NCBI GenBank assembly: GCA_964579305.1
Contig: CAZOGY010000017.1
Coordinates: 1-40,029 of the forward strand
Direction: 5' to 3'
DNA length: 40,029 bases
Source of the DNA: JBCBWG01 sp964579305
GTDB taxonomy: Bacteria; Pseudomonadota; Alphaproteobacteria; Rhizobiales; Hyphomicrobiaceae
A program made the translations under genes and the position numbers. The stretch's first letter is position 1; each line of letters starts with the position of its first letter. The notes beneath the pieces were generated by a model. It did no database searches. It was not told where the DNA came from and saw only the letters and a program-made list of their open reading frames with translations. Shown here one piece after another: positions 30,981-39,817 of the stretch.

Positions 30981-33900
30981 TGGCGACTTTGGCATTTGCC
31001 GCCGCCGGGGCGGCCGTCGGCGGTTCCATTTTCCCAGCCGGCGTTTCGCTTTTTGGCGCAACGTTGTCCGGTGCGACACTTGGAGGACAGATCGGCGCCT
31101 TGGCCGGCTCGGTTGTCGACCAGGCGCTTTTTGGGGCAAGCGGGCCCGCGCGTGTCAGCCAAGGACCGCGCTTAAGCGATCTGCGTGTCACAGCCTCCAG
31201 CGAAGGCGCAGCAATCCCCAGACTTTACGGACGCGCCCGCCTTGGTGGGCAAGTGATCTGGGCGGCCAATATCGAAGAAACGGTGACGACGGAGACTGCC
31301 GGAGGCGGCGGCAAGGGCGGCGCCGTTGCCGCCAATGGCCAGGCAACGACACAGGTTTCGTATAGCTATTTTGCCAGTTTCGCCGTTGCGATTTGTGAAG
31401 GCACAATCCGCGGGGTCAACCGCATTTGGGCCGATGGCGAAGAACTCGATATTTCATCACTGAATTATCGGCTGTATACTGGCACCCAAAACCAAGCCGC
31501 AGACGCTTTGATTGCAGCGGACCTTGGAACCGACCGGGCGCCGGCTTTTCGCGGTACCGCCTATATTGTGTTTGAGCGCTTGGCGCTTGCCCCGTTTGGT
31601 AACAGGCTTCCCCAGCTATCGTTTGAGGTCATGCGCGCGGTCGATGAGTTGAGCAGCGATGTGCGCGCGGTCGTGCTTATTCCGGGGACCGGTGAATTCT
31701 CGCTATCGACGACCCCGGTCTTCCGCAACGATCCAAGCGGGACCCGCCAAGCAGAGAATGTGCACACCAAACTCGCTGGTACCGACATTCAAGCAGCGCT
31801 CGACCAACTCGACGCCGCACTGCCCAATGTCAAAAACGTGTCCCTTGTGACGAGCTGGTTTGGAACCGATTTGCGTGCTGGAAACTGCCAGATACGCCCA
31901 GGCGTTGACCAGTCGGTAAAGTCACTGAATGGCAGAACATGGTCGGTGGCCGGCCAAAGCCGTGCGGGCGCGCATGTCATATCGACCGTGGATGGCCGTC
32001 CAGCCTATGGCGGTACTCCGACAGACGACGGCGTTGTCGAAACGATCAAGCTTCTAAAGTCGCGGGGAAAGGCGGTGACGCTGACACCGTTTATTCTGAT
32101 GGATATCCCCGCCGAAACAGAACTTCCCAATCCCTATGAACCAGGGTCAACACAGCCGCGCTATCCCTGGCGCGGCCGTATCACCGTTGATCCAGCACCC
32201 AGCGTCGCCGGCTCGGTGGATCAGACGTCCGCTGCGGCAACGCAATTGCAGAATTTGGTTGGAACGGCACAGCGGGCCGACTTTGCCGTCGTTGGTGCAA
32301 CCGTCATCTACTCCGGTCCATCGGAATGGAGTTTTCGCCGGTTTGTCCTGCACCATGCCTATTTGGCGAAGGCCGCGGGAGGCGTCGATACTTTTGTCAT
32401 TGGCACTGAATTACGCGGCCTGACACAAGTACGCGACACGCCATCGCGCTATCCATTCGTCCTGGCCCTGCGTGATCTGGCAGACGATGTACGCGCTGTT
32501 TTGGGTGCAGGCACAAAGATCACTTATGCCGCCGATTGGTCTGAGTTTTTCGGACACCAGCCAGCAGACGGCAGCGGCGACGTCTTTTTCCATCTCGATC
32601 CGCTTTGGGCGTCGGACAATATTGATGCTGTCGGCATCGATCTCTATTGGCCGCTCAGCGATTGGCGTGATGGAACGGCACACCGCGACGCCACCGCAGC
32701 CCGGTCCGTCTACGACTTGGCATACCTGAAATCTAATATCGCAGGTGGTGAATACTTTGATTGGTATTATGCCAGTGATGCGGACCGGCTTGCACAGCGG
32801 CGCACGCCAATATCCGATCAATCGGTGGGTAAGCCATGGGTTTTCCGGGCGAAAGATTTGACGGGATGGTGGCTGAACCAACATTTTGATCGACCCGGCG
32901 GGATCGAACGCACATCGCCAACCGATTGGGTTGCGCAGTCCAAACCAATTTGGTTCATGGAATACGGCTGTCCGGCGCTTGATAACGGCGCAAACCAGCC
33001 AAACGTTTTTTATGACCCGAAAAGCTCTGAATCGTTTTTGCCGTACTTTTCCCGCGGCATTCGTGACGACACCATGCAGCGCCGCTATATCCAGGCTCTC
33101 GTGGAAGCCTATGATCCACACCATTCCGGCGCGGTGGCTGGGCTTAATCCGGTCTCAAGCGTTTATGGCGCGCGCATGGTCGATCCAGAGCGTATGTATG
33201 TCTACGCGTGGGATGGGCGGCCGTTTCCAGCCTTTCCTTTCGACACGGCAACATGGTCCGACGGGGATAACTGGCAATTCGGACATTGGCTGAATGGGCG
33301 CATGGCGGGCATGCCGCTCGATGCAGTCGTGCGCCAGATCCTGCGAGACGCTGGTTTCGACGCGATTGGGGAAATCGCACTTGATGGGATCGTGCCAGGC
33401 TTCCTCATCGATGGGATCATGTCGGCGCGTGATGCGTTACAACCGCTGGAGCTGACGTACTTCTTCGATGCAATTGAGACCGGTGGGACCATTGCCTTTC
33501 GCCATCGCGGGCAGGCGACGACGGGGCTGACTTTCACCCGAAACGATTTGGTGGAAACGCGCGCAGAAGAGCCGCTTGTCACGCTCACGCGCGGACAGGA
33601 AACGGATCTGCCGGAAACCGTCAAACTGACCTACGTATCAGCCAGCGGCGATTACCGGTCCCAGGTCGCAGAGGCACGCCGCCGAACGGGCTACAGCCGG
33701 CGGCTTGCCAAGGCCGACGTGCCTATCATGCTGGAGAGCGCGCAAGCCGAGCGCATGGCCGAGAGCTGGCTTTACGAAACGTGGTCTGCGCGCGAGAGAG
33801 CCCAATTTCGTTTGCCGCCGAGCCAACTGGCTGTTGAGCCGGGCGATGTCGTTTCGTTGGCAATCGACAATAGCTTAAGCGATTTACGCATCGTCGATGT

Positions 33901-34945
33901 GTCCGATGGTGGCGCGCGCGAGATCGAGGCCCGGGCCTTGGACCCAAGTGTCTACGCGGCCGCTTCGGCTGCGAATAGGCCTGTCGCAGCAGCAACCGAC
34001 GTGACCATCGGCGCGCCAGATGCAGCGTTTCTGGATCTGCCGCTTTTGCGCGGTGACGAACCCGACACCGTTGGCTACGCAGCGTTTGCACAAACACCTT
34101 GGCCAGGCGCCGTCACGCTTGACCGCTCCGCCAACGGCGCGGGCTACAGTTTTGTCGACGCAGCAAACGTGCCGGCCAGGCTCGGGGTGACCTTGAGTGT
34201 TTTGGTCACCGGGCCCGTCGCGCGCATCGATCGTGCAAACACACTTGACGTTGCGTTGACCTCCGGTGACCTCGTCTCAGTTGACCGCGCCACCCTGCTA
34301 TCGGGTGCAAACGTCGCTGCCGTCGAGGTCGCAAACGGTATTTGGGAAGTCCTGCAATTTGAGACGGCGGACTTGATTGGCCCGCGGCAATACCGCTTAT
34401 CCGGGCTGTTGCGCGGCCAAGCTGGCAGCGACGCTGATATGACCGCTGCCGTGGCCGCCGGCGCAAGATTTTGCGTCATCGACACACGTGTCTTGGCGCT
34501 CAATCTCAACGCCTCAGACATTGCCCGCCCATTTCATTGGCGCTACGGCCCAACAGGACGCGATGTGTTCGGGACCGATTTCGCAACGACGGTGCATGCC
34601 TTCCGCGGTCTTGGGCGCAGGCCTCTGGCGCCGGTCCATGTCAGGGCAACCCGCGCCAGCGATGGGATTTCGATGAGCTGGATCCGCCGGACGCGACGCG
34701 GCGGTGATTCTTGGGAGCAGGTCGATGTGCCCTTGGCCGAAACCAGCGAGGCCTACGATATCGATATCCTGTCGGGTGAGAGCGTCGTGCGGACCCTCTC
34801 GGCCAACGCGCCGGCGGTAACCTATCGCACCCAAGACATGAACGTTGATTTCGCGCAGCCGCCAACGGTCCTGCGCGGGTCCGTCTACCAGCGCTCTGAG
34901 ACCTGGGGGCGCGGCGCCGCAGCCGACTTTGAGATCGCGCTGTAA
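30980..34945 (+). CDS. GTA gp15 host specificity / tail tip megatron protein
   Basis: This 1321-aa protein is the largest of the cluster. The N-terminal region (1-95) starts with a Gly/Ala-rich hydrophobic stretch (ATLAFAAAGAAVGGSIFPAG). A GTA TIM-barrel-like domain (about 400-720) includes FVIGTELRGLTQVR, WSEFFGHQP and KPIWFMEYGCPALDNGANQPN. A phage tail-tip domain (about 760-1000) and C-terminal receptor-recognition domains follow. Length and domain order fit RcGTA g15 (about 1300 aa). The ATG at 30980 is chosen because of the TGATG overlap with g14. It determines which cells the particle binds, and also contributes wall penetration through the TIM barrel. Confidence 0.93.
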   Translation: MATLAFAAAGAAVGGSIFPAGVSLFGATLSGATLGGQIGALAGSVVDQALFGASGPARVSQGPRLSDLRVTASSEGAAIPRLYGRARLGGQVIWAANIEETVTTETAGGGGKGGAVAANGQATTQVSYSYFASFAVAICEGTIRGVNRIWADGEELDISSLNYRLYTGTQNQAADALIAADLGTDRAPAFRGTAYIVFERLALAPFGNRLPQLSFEVMRAVDELSSDVRAVVLIPGTGEFSLSTTPVFRNDPSGTRQAENVHTKLAGTDIQAALDQLDAALPNVKNVSLVTSWFGTDLRAGNCQIRPGVDQSVKSLNGRTWSVAGQSRAGAHVISTVDGRPAYGGTPTDDGVVETIKLLKSRGKAVTLTPFILMDIPAETELPNPYEPGSTQPRYPWRGRITVDPAPSVAGSVDQTSAAATQLQNLVGTAQRADFAVVGATVIYSGPSEWSFRRFVLHHAYLAKAAGGVDTFVIGTELRGLTQVRDTPSRYPFVLALRDLADDVRAVLGAGTKITYAADWSEFFGHQPADGSGDVFFHLDPLWASDNIDAVGIDLYWPLSDWRDGTAHRDATAARSVYDLAYLKSNIAGGEYFDWYYASDADRLAQRRTPISDQSVGKPWVFRAKDLTGWWLNQHFDRPGGIERTSPTDWVAQSKPIWFMEYGCPALDNGANQPNVFYDPKSSESFLPYFSRGIRDDTMQRRYIQALVEAYDPHHSGAVAGLNPVSSVYGARMVDPERMYVYAWDGRPFPAFPFDTATWSDGDNWQFGHWLNGRMAGMPLDAVVRQILRDAGFDAIGEIALDGIVPGFLIDGIMSARDALQPLELTYFFDAIETGGTIAFRHRGQATTGLTFTRNDLVETRAEEPLVTLTRGQETDLPETVKLTYVSASGDYRSQVAEARRRTGYSRRLAKADVPIMLESAQAERMAESWLYETWSARERAQFRLPPSQLAVEPGDVVSLAIDNSLSDLRIVDVSDGGAREIEARALDPSVYAAASAANRPVAAATDVTIGAPDAAFLDLPLLRGDEPDTVGYAAFAQTPWPGAVTLDRSANGAGYSFVDAANVPARLGVTLSVLVTGPVARIDRANTLDVALTSGDLVSVDRATLLSGANVAAVEVANGIWEVLQFETADLIGPRQYRLSGLLRGQAGSDADMTAAVAAGARFCVIDTRVLALNLNASDIARPFHWRYGPTGRDVFGTDFATTVHAFRGLGRRPLAPVHVRATRASDGISMSWIRRTRRGGDSWEQVDVPLAETSEAYDIDILSGESVVRTLSANAPAVTYRTQDMNVDFAQPPTVLRGSVYQRSETWGRGAAADFEIAL

Positions 34946-34997
34946 GCGGCCATTCGGCCAGCAAAACCACCCCACTTTTCAATTTGATGAGGCAGCC

Positions 34998-36410
34998 ATG
35001 TCGCAACCCGCGTGGATGGACCACGCTTGGGCCAATTTCGGCGTGCTCGAAGCGCGCGGCCAAGCGAACAATCCGAAAGTCGTCGCCTACTACGCCGACG
35101 CGGGCCAACCCAGCGTCAAGCACGACTCTGTGCCATGGTGTGCCGCCTTCGTCGGCGCCTGTCTCAAGCGTGCCGGGTTGAAGAACACCGGTTCGCTCAT
35201 GGCGCGGTCCTATCTGCGCTGGGGCGAGCCGTGCGAAGAGATTGCCTGGGGCGACGTTGCCGTCTTCTCACGCGGCAGCAATCCCGCCCATGGGCATGTC
35301 GGCTTTGTCGTTGGTGAAACCGCCAGCGATATTTTTTTGCTCGGCGGCAACCAGGCTGATGCAGTCAGTGTCCGGCGCTATCCGCGTCGTCGTCTGCTTG
35401 GTGTTCGCCGGCCGCCATCGCTCGCGCGCACCATCAACTGTCCTGATCATGCCCAATGCGGATCAACCCAGTCAGCCAGCGCCGATCGCGCCGCGTTTGC
35501 CGCAGCGCTGCGCCACGTCCTGAAAATGGAAGGGGGGTATACCAACGATCCCCATGACCCGGGAGGCCCAACCAACCAGGGGATCATCTTGTCGGTCTTT
35601 GCGCGTCACCGCGGCCAGACCGTCACGTCGCAAAACCGCGCAAACCTGATCGCCGCACTCAAGCAAATCGACAAAGCCACGGTCAGCCAAATCTATCGCG
35701 ATCGCTATTGGCGTCCATCACGATCGGCCGAGATGCCCGCCGGCGTTGACCTCATGCACTTCGACGCAACGGTGAACCACGGCAAGACCGGCGCCGCCCG
35801 GCTCTTGCAGCAGGCCGTTGGCGTCACCGTTGATGGTGAAATCGGGCCGATCACGATGCGCGCGGTGAATGCCATGACGCCCGCCGCCCTCATCGAAGCC
35901 TACGCGGACGCACGCACGGCCCGCTACCGCGCCCTCCATCATTTTTGGCGCTTTGGCCGCGGCTGGCTCCGTCGTGTCCGGCTGACCAAAGCCGCCGCCG
36001 CCCGTCGCCTCGCTTCAGCAGGGCGAGGCGCAAGCCCAGCACCCACTCAAGAAGTCGCAAACACAGGAGTATCCCCGATGACGAATGGCTCGCCCGGGCA
36101 GGAACAATCGCCCTCTGAGACAGCGCAGATGCCGCTCGATCAACCACGCGATTTCGCGCCAGCCACCAAATGGTGGGGCCAGTCGCTGACGATCCGCGGC
36201 GCGATTCTAACCCTACTGACAACCGTCGTTCCGGTCGTGGCTCCGGTTTTTGGTTTCGATATTTCCGCTGACATGGTCGAACAAATTGGTGCGCATGCCA
36301 CTGCGCTCATTCAAGCGGTGGGCGGTTTGGCGGGCATCACAATGACGGTGTTGGGCCGGTTCCGGGCGCAAGAGCGCTTGGCGCGGACCCCCGTGCAATT
36401 AAGGATCTGA
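34998..36410 (+). CDS. Lysis protein fusing TIGR02594-like amidase/peptidase, GH108 muramidase and holin-like helices
   Basis: This 470-aa protein has three modules. Residues 5-145 match TIGR02594-type cell wall cysteine peptidases/amidases (SVPWCAAFVGACLKRAG with Cys48; HGHVGFVVGE with His100). Residues 165-335 are a GH108 endolysin (KMEGGYTNDPHDPGGPTNQG with catalytic Glu178) plus its C-terminal peptidoglycan-binding part. Residues 390-460 contain two helices (about 400-420 and 432-453) with a WWGQSLTIRGAILTLL start and a GRFRAQERL end, like small phage holins. GAGG lies five bases before the ATG. It follows g15 by 52 bp and runs convergent, with a 12-bp overlap, into the next gene. A role in host lysis and GTA release is inferred; in R. 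capsulatus endolysin (also GH108, as I recall) and holin are unlinked to the main cluster. Confidence 0.87.
   Translation: MSQPAWMDHAWANFGVLEARGQANNPKVVAYYADAGQPSVKHDSVPWCAAFVGACLKRAGLKNTGSLMARSYLRWGEPCEEIAWGDVAVFSRGSNPAHGHVGFVVGETASDIFLLGGNQADAVSVRRYPRRRLLGVRRPPSLARTINCPDHAQCGSTQSASADRAAFAAALRHVLKMEGGYTNDPHDPGGPTNQGIILSVFARHRGQTVTSQNRANLIAALKQIDKATVSQIYRDRYWRPSRSAEMPAGVDLMHFDATVNHGKTGAARLLQQAVGVTVDGEIGPITMRAVNAMTPAALIEAYADARTARYRALHHFWRFGRGWLRRVRLTKAAAARRLASAGRGASPAPTQEVANTGVSPMTNGSPGQEQSPSETAQMPLDQPRDFAPATKWWGQSLTIRGAILTLLTTVVPVVAPVFGFDISADMVEQIGAHATALIQAVGGLAGITMTVLGRFRAQERLARTPVQLRI
36065..36080 (+). promoter_or_regulatory. Internal ribosome binding site and in-frame ATG for a separate holin-like product
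   Basis: AGGAG (36065-36069) is followed after eight bases by ATG (36078-36080), in the same frame as the lysis gene (codon 361). It lies exactly at the border between the GH108 part and the holin-like part. Translation from here would give a 110-aa protein with a hydrophilic N-terminus and two transmembrane helices. No stop codon separates the two modules, so both the fusion and the short form could be made. Confidence 0.6.
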
Positions 36411-37556
36411 CGGGGCGCCACCGTCGCCTGCGCTTTCCGCACCGTTTCTCAACTCCGGCGGCAGCGGCCGGCGAGGAACGGGCGGCAACGTGGCAGCCAG
36501 CTTGGCGATACAGCCCCCCGCAGCGGGTGCCTTGATCCAGTTGATCTTTTGCGCCCACTGCGGACTACGGGTGCCAGCGGTCGCAACAGAAATCCGGAAC
36601 GCTTTGCGATCGCAGTCATCGTCTGACCCGGTTTTTCCATCGGAATTGGCCGCATCGTCCGACAGAATCCTCAAAAACCGTGATACCGTCGTTGTTGGCC
36701 GCAACTGACCGCGCGAGACCTGCACGGTAACAATGTCAACGCGCGGCGGCTGTAACTGCTTGGTCCAGGCGGCGAGGTCAAACGATGGATTGCAAACCCG
36801 CTGACCATCTTCGCAAGCTGGCTTATTGCCGGTTGCCGGCGCCCCTGGATCAAAGACAATCAGCCAAAAAATGCGGCCTGCTTTGACGAGGCGCGCGGCG
36901 ACCACGTCGGCACGCGCGCCCAGCGAACGCGGACCGGTGACACGCGTTACCCTGAGGCCTGAACGGCGCCTGATTGCAATTGCCGCAAGGGCTGAGGGCG
37001 GCTGTGATCGCTCGCTTGCGGCCTGTGGCCTATTGCGCACTCTTGAGTTCCGTGGCGCGGCGAGCAGAGCATTGCGCGCTTTGGCAGAAGTGATCACGAA
37101 GTAATGCCGGGTTGGGAAGACGCGACGCAGTTGTTTGAGGCTTGGCATGCCGACGACGGCAATCACGTCTGCGGCGACCTGAGCCATGCGTAACCGCCTG
37201 AGTGGGTCAGATCTGCGCTCTGCCCCGAAACTTGTCCGCCATCGTCCTGTTTCTTCAGTCTTGGGAGCAACGGCGGCGACATGCGCGGGCCAAACCGCGA
37301 CCTCAAGCGTTTTGAACCGAGCCAAGCCTGCCCAGCCATCGGGGCGCACACCGCGTGCTTGGCCCGTGCCGGCCGACGTTTGGCGCGATTGGTCCGATGC
37401 GGGCCGTGTTTGAAGGCCACCGTCTTGCGCATGGGCCGAGTGAAGCCCGCCGAAAAGCGTGGTTCCCAATGCACACCAGGCAAGCATGCAACTCCGTTGG
37501 CGCATTCTGACACCCGGCGCTTTTTCGGCGCTGCCCAACGACCAATATTGTTGCAT
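36399..37556 (-). CDS. Predicted secreted protein, possibly a degenerate endonuclease/exonuclease/phosphatase fold
   Basis: This 385-aa protein has a signal peptide-like segment (SCMLAWCALGTTLFGGLHSA, then HAQ, near residues 22-44). The mature part has LEVAVWPAHVAAV, VAADVIAVVGMPSLKQLRRVFPTRHYFVI and RIFWLIVFDPG segments. These loosely recall the beta-alpha pattern of EEP-family proteins (..aDvialQg....L....p...y.v). The usual catalytic Asn/Glu/Asp/His motifs are not evident. I do not recognise a defined family. The ATG at 37556 has AAGGA nine bases upstream; an ATG at 37505 would place the signal peptide nearer the N-terminus. The last 12 bp overlap the convergent lysis gene. Confidence 0.6.
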   Translation of the reverse strand: MQQYWSLGSAEKAPGVRMRQRSCMLAWCALGTTLFGGLHSAHAQDGGLQTRPASDQSRQTSAGTGQARGVRPDGWAGLARFKTLEVAVWPAHVAAVAPKTEETGRWRTSFGAERRSDPLRRLRMAQVAADVIAVVGMPSLKQLRRVFPTRHYFVITSAKARNALLAAPRNSRVRNRPQAASERSQPPSALAAIAIRRRSGLRVTRVTGPRSLGARADVVAARLVKAGRIFWLIVFDPGAPATGNKPACEDGQRVCNPSFDLAAWTKQLQPPRVDIVTVQVSRGQLRPTTTVSRFLRILSDDAANSDGKTGSDDDCDRKAFRISVATAGTRSPQWAQKINWIKAPAAGGCIAKLAATLPPVPRRPLPPELRNGAESAGDGGAPSDP

Positions 37557-37876
37557 GGCAACGATCCTTCCGACTTGCGGTTCGAAGCGGCACGTCAGGC
37601 GACTGCGTTTGATCTTTGCCTGATGCGGCCGCGCTATGGGTGGTTAGGACGCAACATCGCGAAGTCACTGCCGAGGAGCGCTCACGGAAGCGCCCGCTCA
37701 TCGCCATGATGGCGCGGCCTCAGAAATGTCCGCGTGACTTATATGTTGTCCAAAGCTTGGAAACCTCGTTACGACCGGTGGCGATGGACCACTGCGCATG
37801 TTGCGTGACTTTTGCAGTCCACGACCGGTTCAAACAGGTTACGACACCGCCGGTTCGCAAGAAGGATTTGTCGACG
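37557..37876. other. 320-bp divergent intergenic region with short repeats
   Basis: This lies between the minus-strand secreted protein and the plus-strand DUF1499 gene. The plus-strand frame of the latter is open through it but looks non-coding. Two short direct repeats occur: GCGTGACTT at 37732-37740 and 37803-37811, and ACGACCGGT at 37771-37779 and 37821-37829. A palindrome CGCCATGATGGCG lies at 37703-37715. No consensus promoter stands out. Confidence 0.5.
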
Positions 37877-38707
37877 ATGACGGCGATGCGCGATCGCATG
37901 CGTGCAGCAGTGCGTGGCAAGGACTTACCACCCGTGTTTGCTAGCCCTTGGGCGGTCCGCCTCGCGGTATTCGCAGCGGCATTGGTTCTCAGCGGTGGAT
38001 TGCTTCACCGGTTCGCAGGTTTGTCGACACCGGCCGCACTAAACGTCTTTCTGCTAGGTTTCATTCTCGCAGGTTTCTCGATTGTTTTTGCGATCTGGTC
38101 GCTTGTGCGGGTTTGGCTGACGGCGCGACGCGGTACAGCCGGCGCCTTAACAGCGTTGGCCATTGCATCAGCGATTTTGGCTTGGCCGGCCGCCTACTTG
38201 CCTATAGCGATGGCGACCGAACCGCTGAACGATGTATCGACGGACACAACCAGTCCACCGGCTTTGACGCGATTACAACCGAGGCGCCCGGTTGGGGCCA
38301 ACGCGACGACGTATCCCGGCTCAGACTTTGCGCAGCGCCAAGCCGAGCTCTACCCGGATATTCAGCCATTTGCGGTCCAGCGGCGCGTTGGAGAGGCCTA
38401 TGAGTTGGCTAGACAGGCTCTCCAGCGCCAACAGATTGAAATTGTTGCTGAACGTCCGCCAGAAGCAAATCGGCCAGGTCTGATCGAGGGGGTGGATCGC
38501 ACCTTGATCCTCGGCTTTCGCGATGACGTGGCCGTGCGGGTTGCCTCGATCCGCGGTGGCGCCTTGATCGACGTGCGCTCTGCATCGCGATGGGGTGTCC
38601 ACGACTTCGGCCGCAACGCCTACCGCGTGCGCGAAATTCTGCGCGGTATCGTGCAGCGCCTACAACTTACCGTGCCTTCGACGGGCCGCGAGCCAACCCC
38701 TCGATAG
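37877..38707 (+). CDS. DUF1499 domain-containing membrane protein
   Basis: This 276-aa protein has three N-terminal transmembrane helices (about residues 25-45, 55-80 and 88-112) followed by a DUF1499 domain. The domain has YPDIQPFAVQRRVGEAYELA, RTLILGFRDDVAVRV and the highly typical IDVRSASRWGVHDFGRNAYRVREIL (DvRSaSrvG.sDlG.Na.RIr). Such N-terminally extended DUF1499 proteins are common in alphaproteobacteria; their function is unknown. The start is uncertain: ATG 37877 gives a short basic N-terminus before the first helix, with AAGGA about ten bases upstream. A longer frame from 37616 exists. Confidence 0.87.
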   Translation: MTAMRDRMRAAVRGKDLPPVFASPWAVRLAVFAAALVLSGGLLHRFAGLSTPAALNVFLLGFILAGFSIVFAIWSLVRVWLTARRGTAGALTALAIASAILAWPAAYLPIAMATEPLNDVSTDTTSPPALTRLQPRRPVGANATTYPGSDFAQRQAELYPDIQPFAVQRRVGEAYELARQALQRQQIEIVAERPPEANRPGLIEGVDRTLILGFRDDVAVRVASIRGGALIDVRSASRWGVHDFGRNAYRVREILRGIVQRLQLTVPSTGREPTPR

Positions 38708-38722
38708 GGCAATTCGGGCGCT

Positions 38723-39628
38723 TTACGCGATCGACAACTCACTGTCCCAGGCAAGCTCGGATACGGGCTTGAAAATCCCGCGTTCCATCAGATGTTCGAC
38801 ATGCGCTTGGACGGACAATTTGGCAGCGTTGATAAGATTGGGATCGAGCTTGTCGTAAATCGCGGCCACGATCGCATTGATCGTGCGCGTTCCCCCGCGC
38901 ACGGCATCGACAATCGATTGTTCGCGCATACGCCGGTGGATCAAATATGCCTTGCAAGTGCGCTGCGGCGTTTCGATCCGCCCGCCATGACCTGGCAAAA
39001 ACACCGTGTCGTCGCGCTTCAAGAGCCGCTCAAGTGAATGCAGGTAGTCCCCCATGTGCCCCTCAGGCGGCGCGACAACGGTCGTGTTCCAGCCCATCAC
39101 ATGGTCGCCCGAAAACAGGACGCCCGTGCCTTCAAGCGCAAAGCACAAATGGTCGAGCGCGTGGCCAGGTGTGTGGATCACATCAAGCGCGAAATCAGCT
39201 CCGGTGACGCGGTCGCCGTCGCGCAATCGCACATCGGGATTGAAATCGACATCAATGAAGCGGCGTCCCGTTGGTGATTGGAGGGCCTCATCCATGGCAA
39301 CGTCACGGCGGCCAAAGCCCATCACAGTTGCACCGGTCGCAGCGATCAACGCATCCAGCCCGTCGATGTGATCCCGGTGGGTGTGGGTGATCAAAATCTG
39401 TGTGATCGGCCGTTCGCCGGCCGCGGCCAGAATGGCGTCGCGGTGAGCGTGGTCTTCGGGGCCCGGATCAATAACGGTGATGTCGCGTTCGCCAACCAGA
39501 TAGGTATTGGTGCCCTTGAATGTGTAGGGCCCTGGATTTCGCGCCACAACGCGGCGCACACCGGGCACCAATTCCCGTGCTTCGCCGTAAGCAAAGTCCA
39601 TTTCGGTGCGAAATGCGAGCGCGGTCAT
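38723..39628 (-). CDS. MBL-fold metallo-hydrolase (LACTB2/glyoxalase II-like)
   Basis: This 301-aa metallo-beta-lactamase-fold hydrolase has the metal ligands THTHRDH (His82, His84, Asp86, His87), His156 in HTPGHALDH, Asp175 in LFSGDHVMGW and His214 in FLPGHGG, so the dinuclear metal site is complete. A C-terminal winged-helix-like extension (about residues 230-300) resembles that of LACTB2-like proteins. ATG 39628 is chosen because of GGAG five bases upstream; the open frame extends through the tRNA gene region and is not coding there. The stop lies 15 bp from the convergent DUF1499 gene. The substrate is unknown. Confidence 0.9.
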   Translation of the reverse strand: MTALAFRTEMDFAYGEARELVPGVRRVVARNPGPYTFKGTNTYLVGERDITVIDPGPEDHAHRDAILAAAGERPITQILITHTHRDHIDGLDALIAATGATVMGFGRRDVAMDEALQSPTGRRFIDVDFNPDVRLRDGDRVTGADFALDVIHTPGHALDHLCFALEGTGVLFSGDHVMGWNTTVVAPPEGHMGDYLHSLERLLKRDDTVFLPGHGGRIETPQRTCKAYLIHRRMREQSIVDAVRGGTRTINAIVAAIYDKLDPNLINAAKLSVQAHVEHLMERGIFKPVSELAWDSELSIA

Positions 39629-39740
39629 TCGATCTCCGGAGCTACGGACGATGCGCACCCGCTTGACAATCGCGCAGTGTGCGAAGACGCGTCGTGTCAT
39701 ACCAGCAGCGAGATGGGACGCAACGCGACAAGCGAGAAAC

Positions 39741-39817
39741 TGGTCGGAGCGGGGAGATTCGAACTCCCGACCCCTTGCTCCCGAAGCAAGTGCGCTACCA
39801 GGCTGCGCTACGCTCCG
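39741..39817 (-). tRNA. tRNA-Pro (anticodon CGG)
   Basis: The minus strand reads as a complete cloverleaf of 77 nt including the encoded CCA. It has acceptor CGGAGCG/CGCTCCG, D-arm GCGC-AGCCTGGTA-GCGC, anticodon arm CTTGC-TTCGGGA-GCAAG with CGG in the loop, a GGGTC variable loop, T-arm GGGAG-TTCGAAT-CTCCC, discriminator A and CCA. It lies 113 bp upstream of the MBL-fold gene in the same orientation. No integrase or direct repeats indicating use as an attachment site are visible nearby. Confidence 0.97.

Noticed and set aside
39741..39817. tRNA-Pro as an attachment site for an integrated element
   Set aside because: No integrase, no direct repeat of the tRNA 3' end elsewhere in the window that I could find, and the GTA cluster ends over 3 kb away with core-like genes between.
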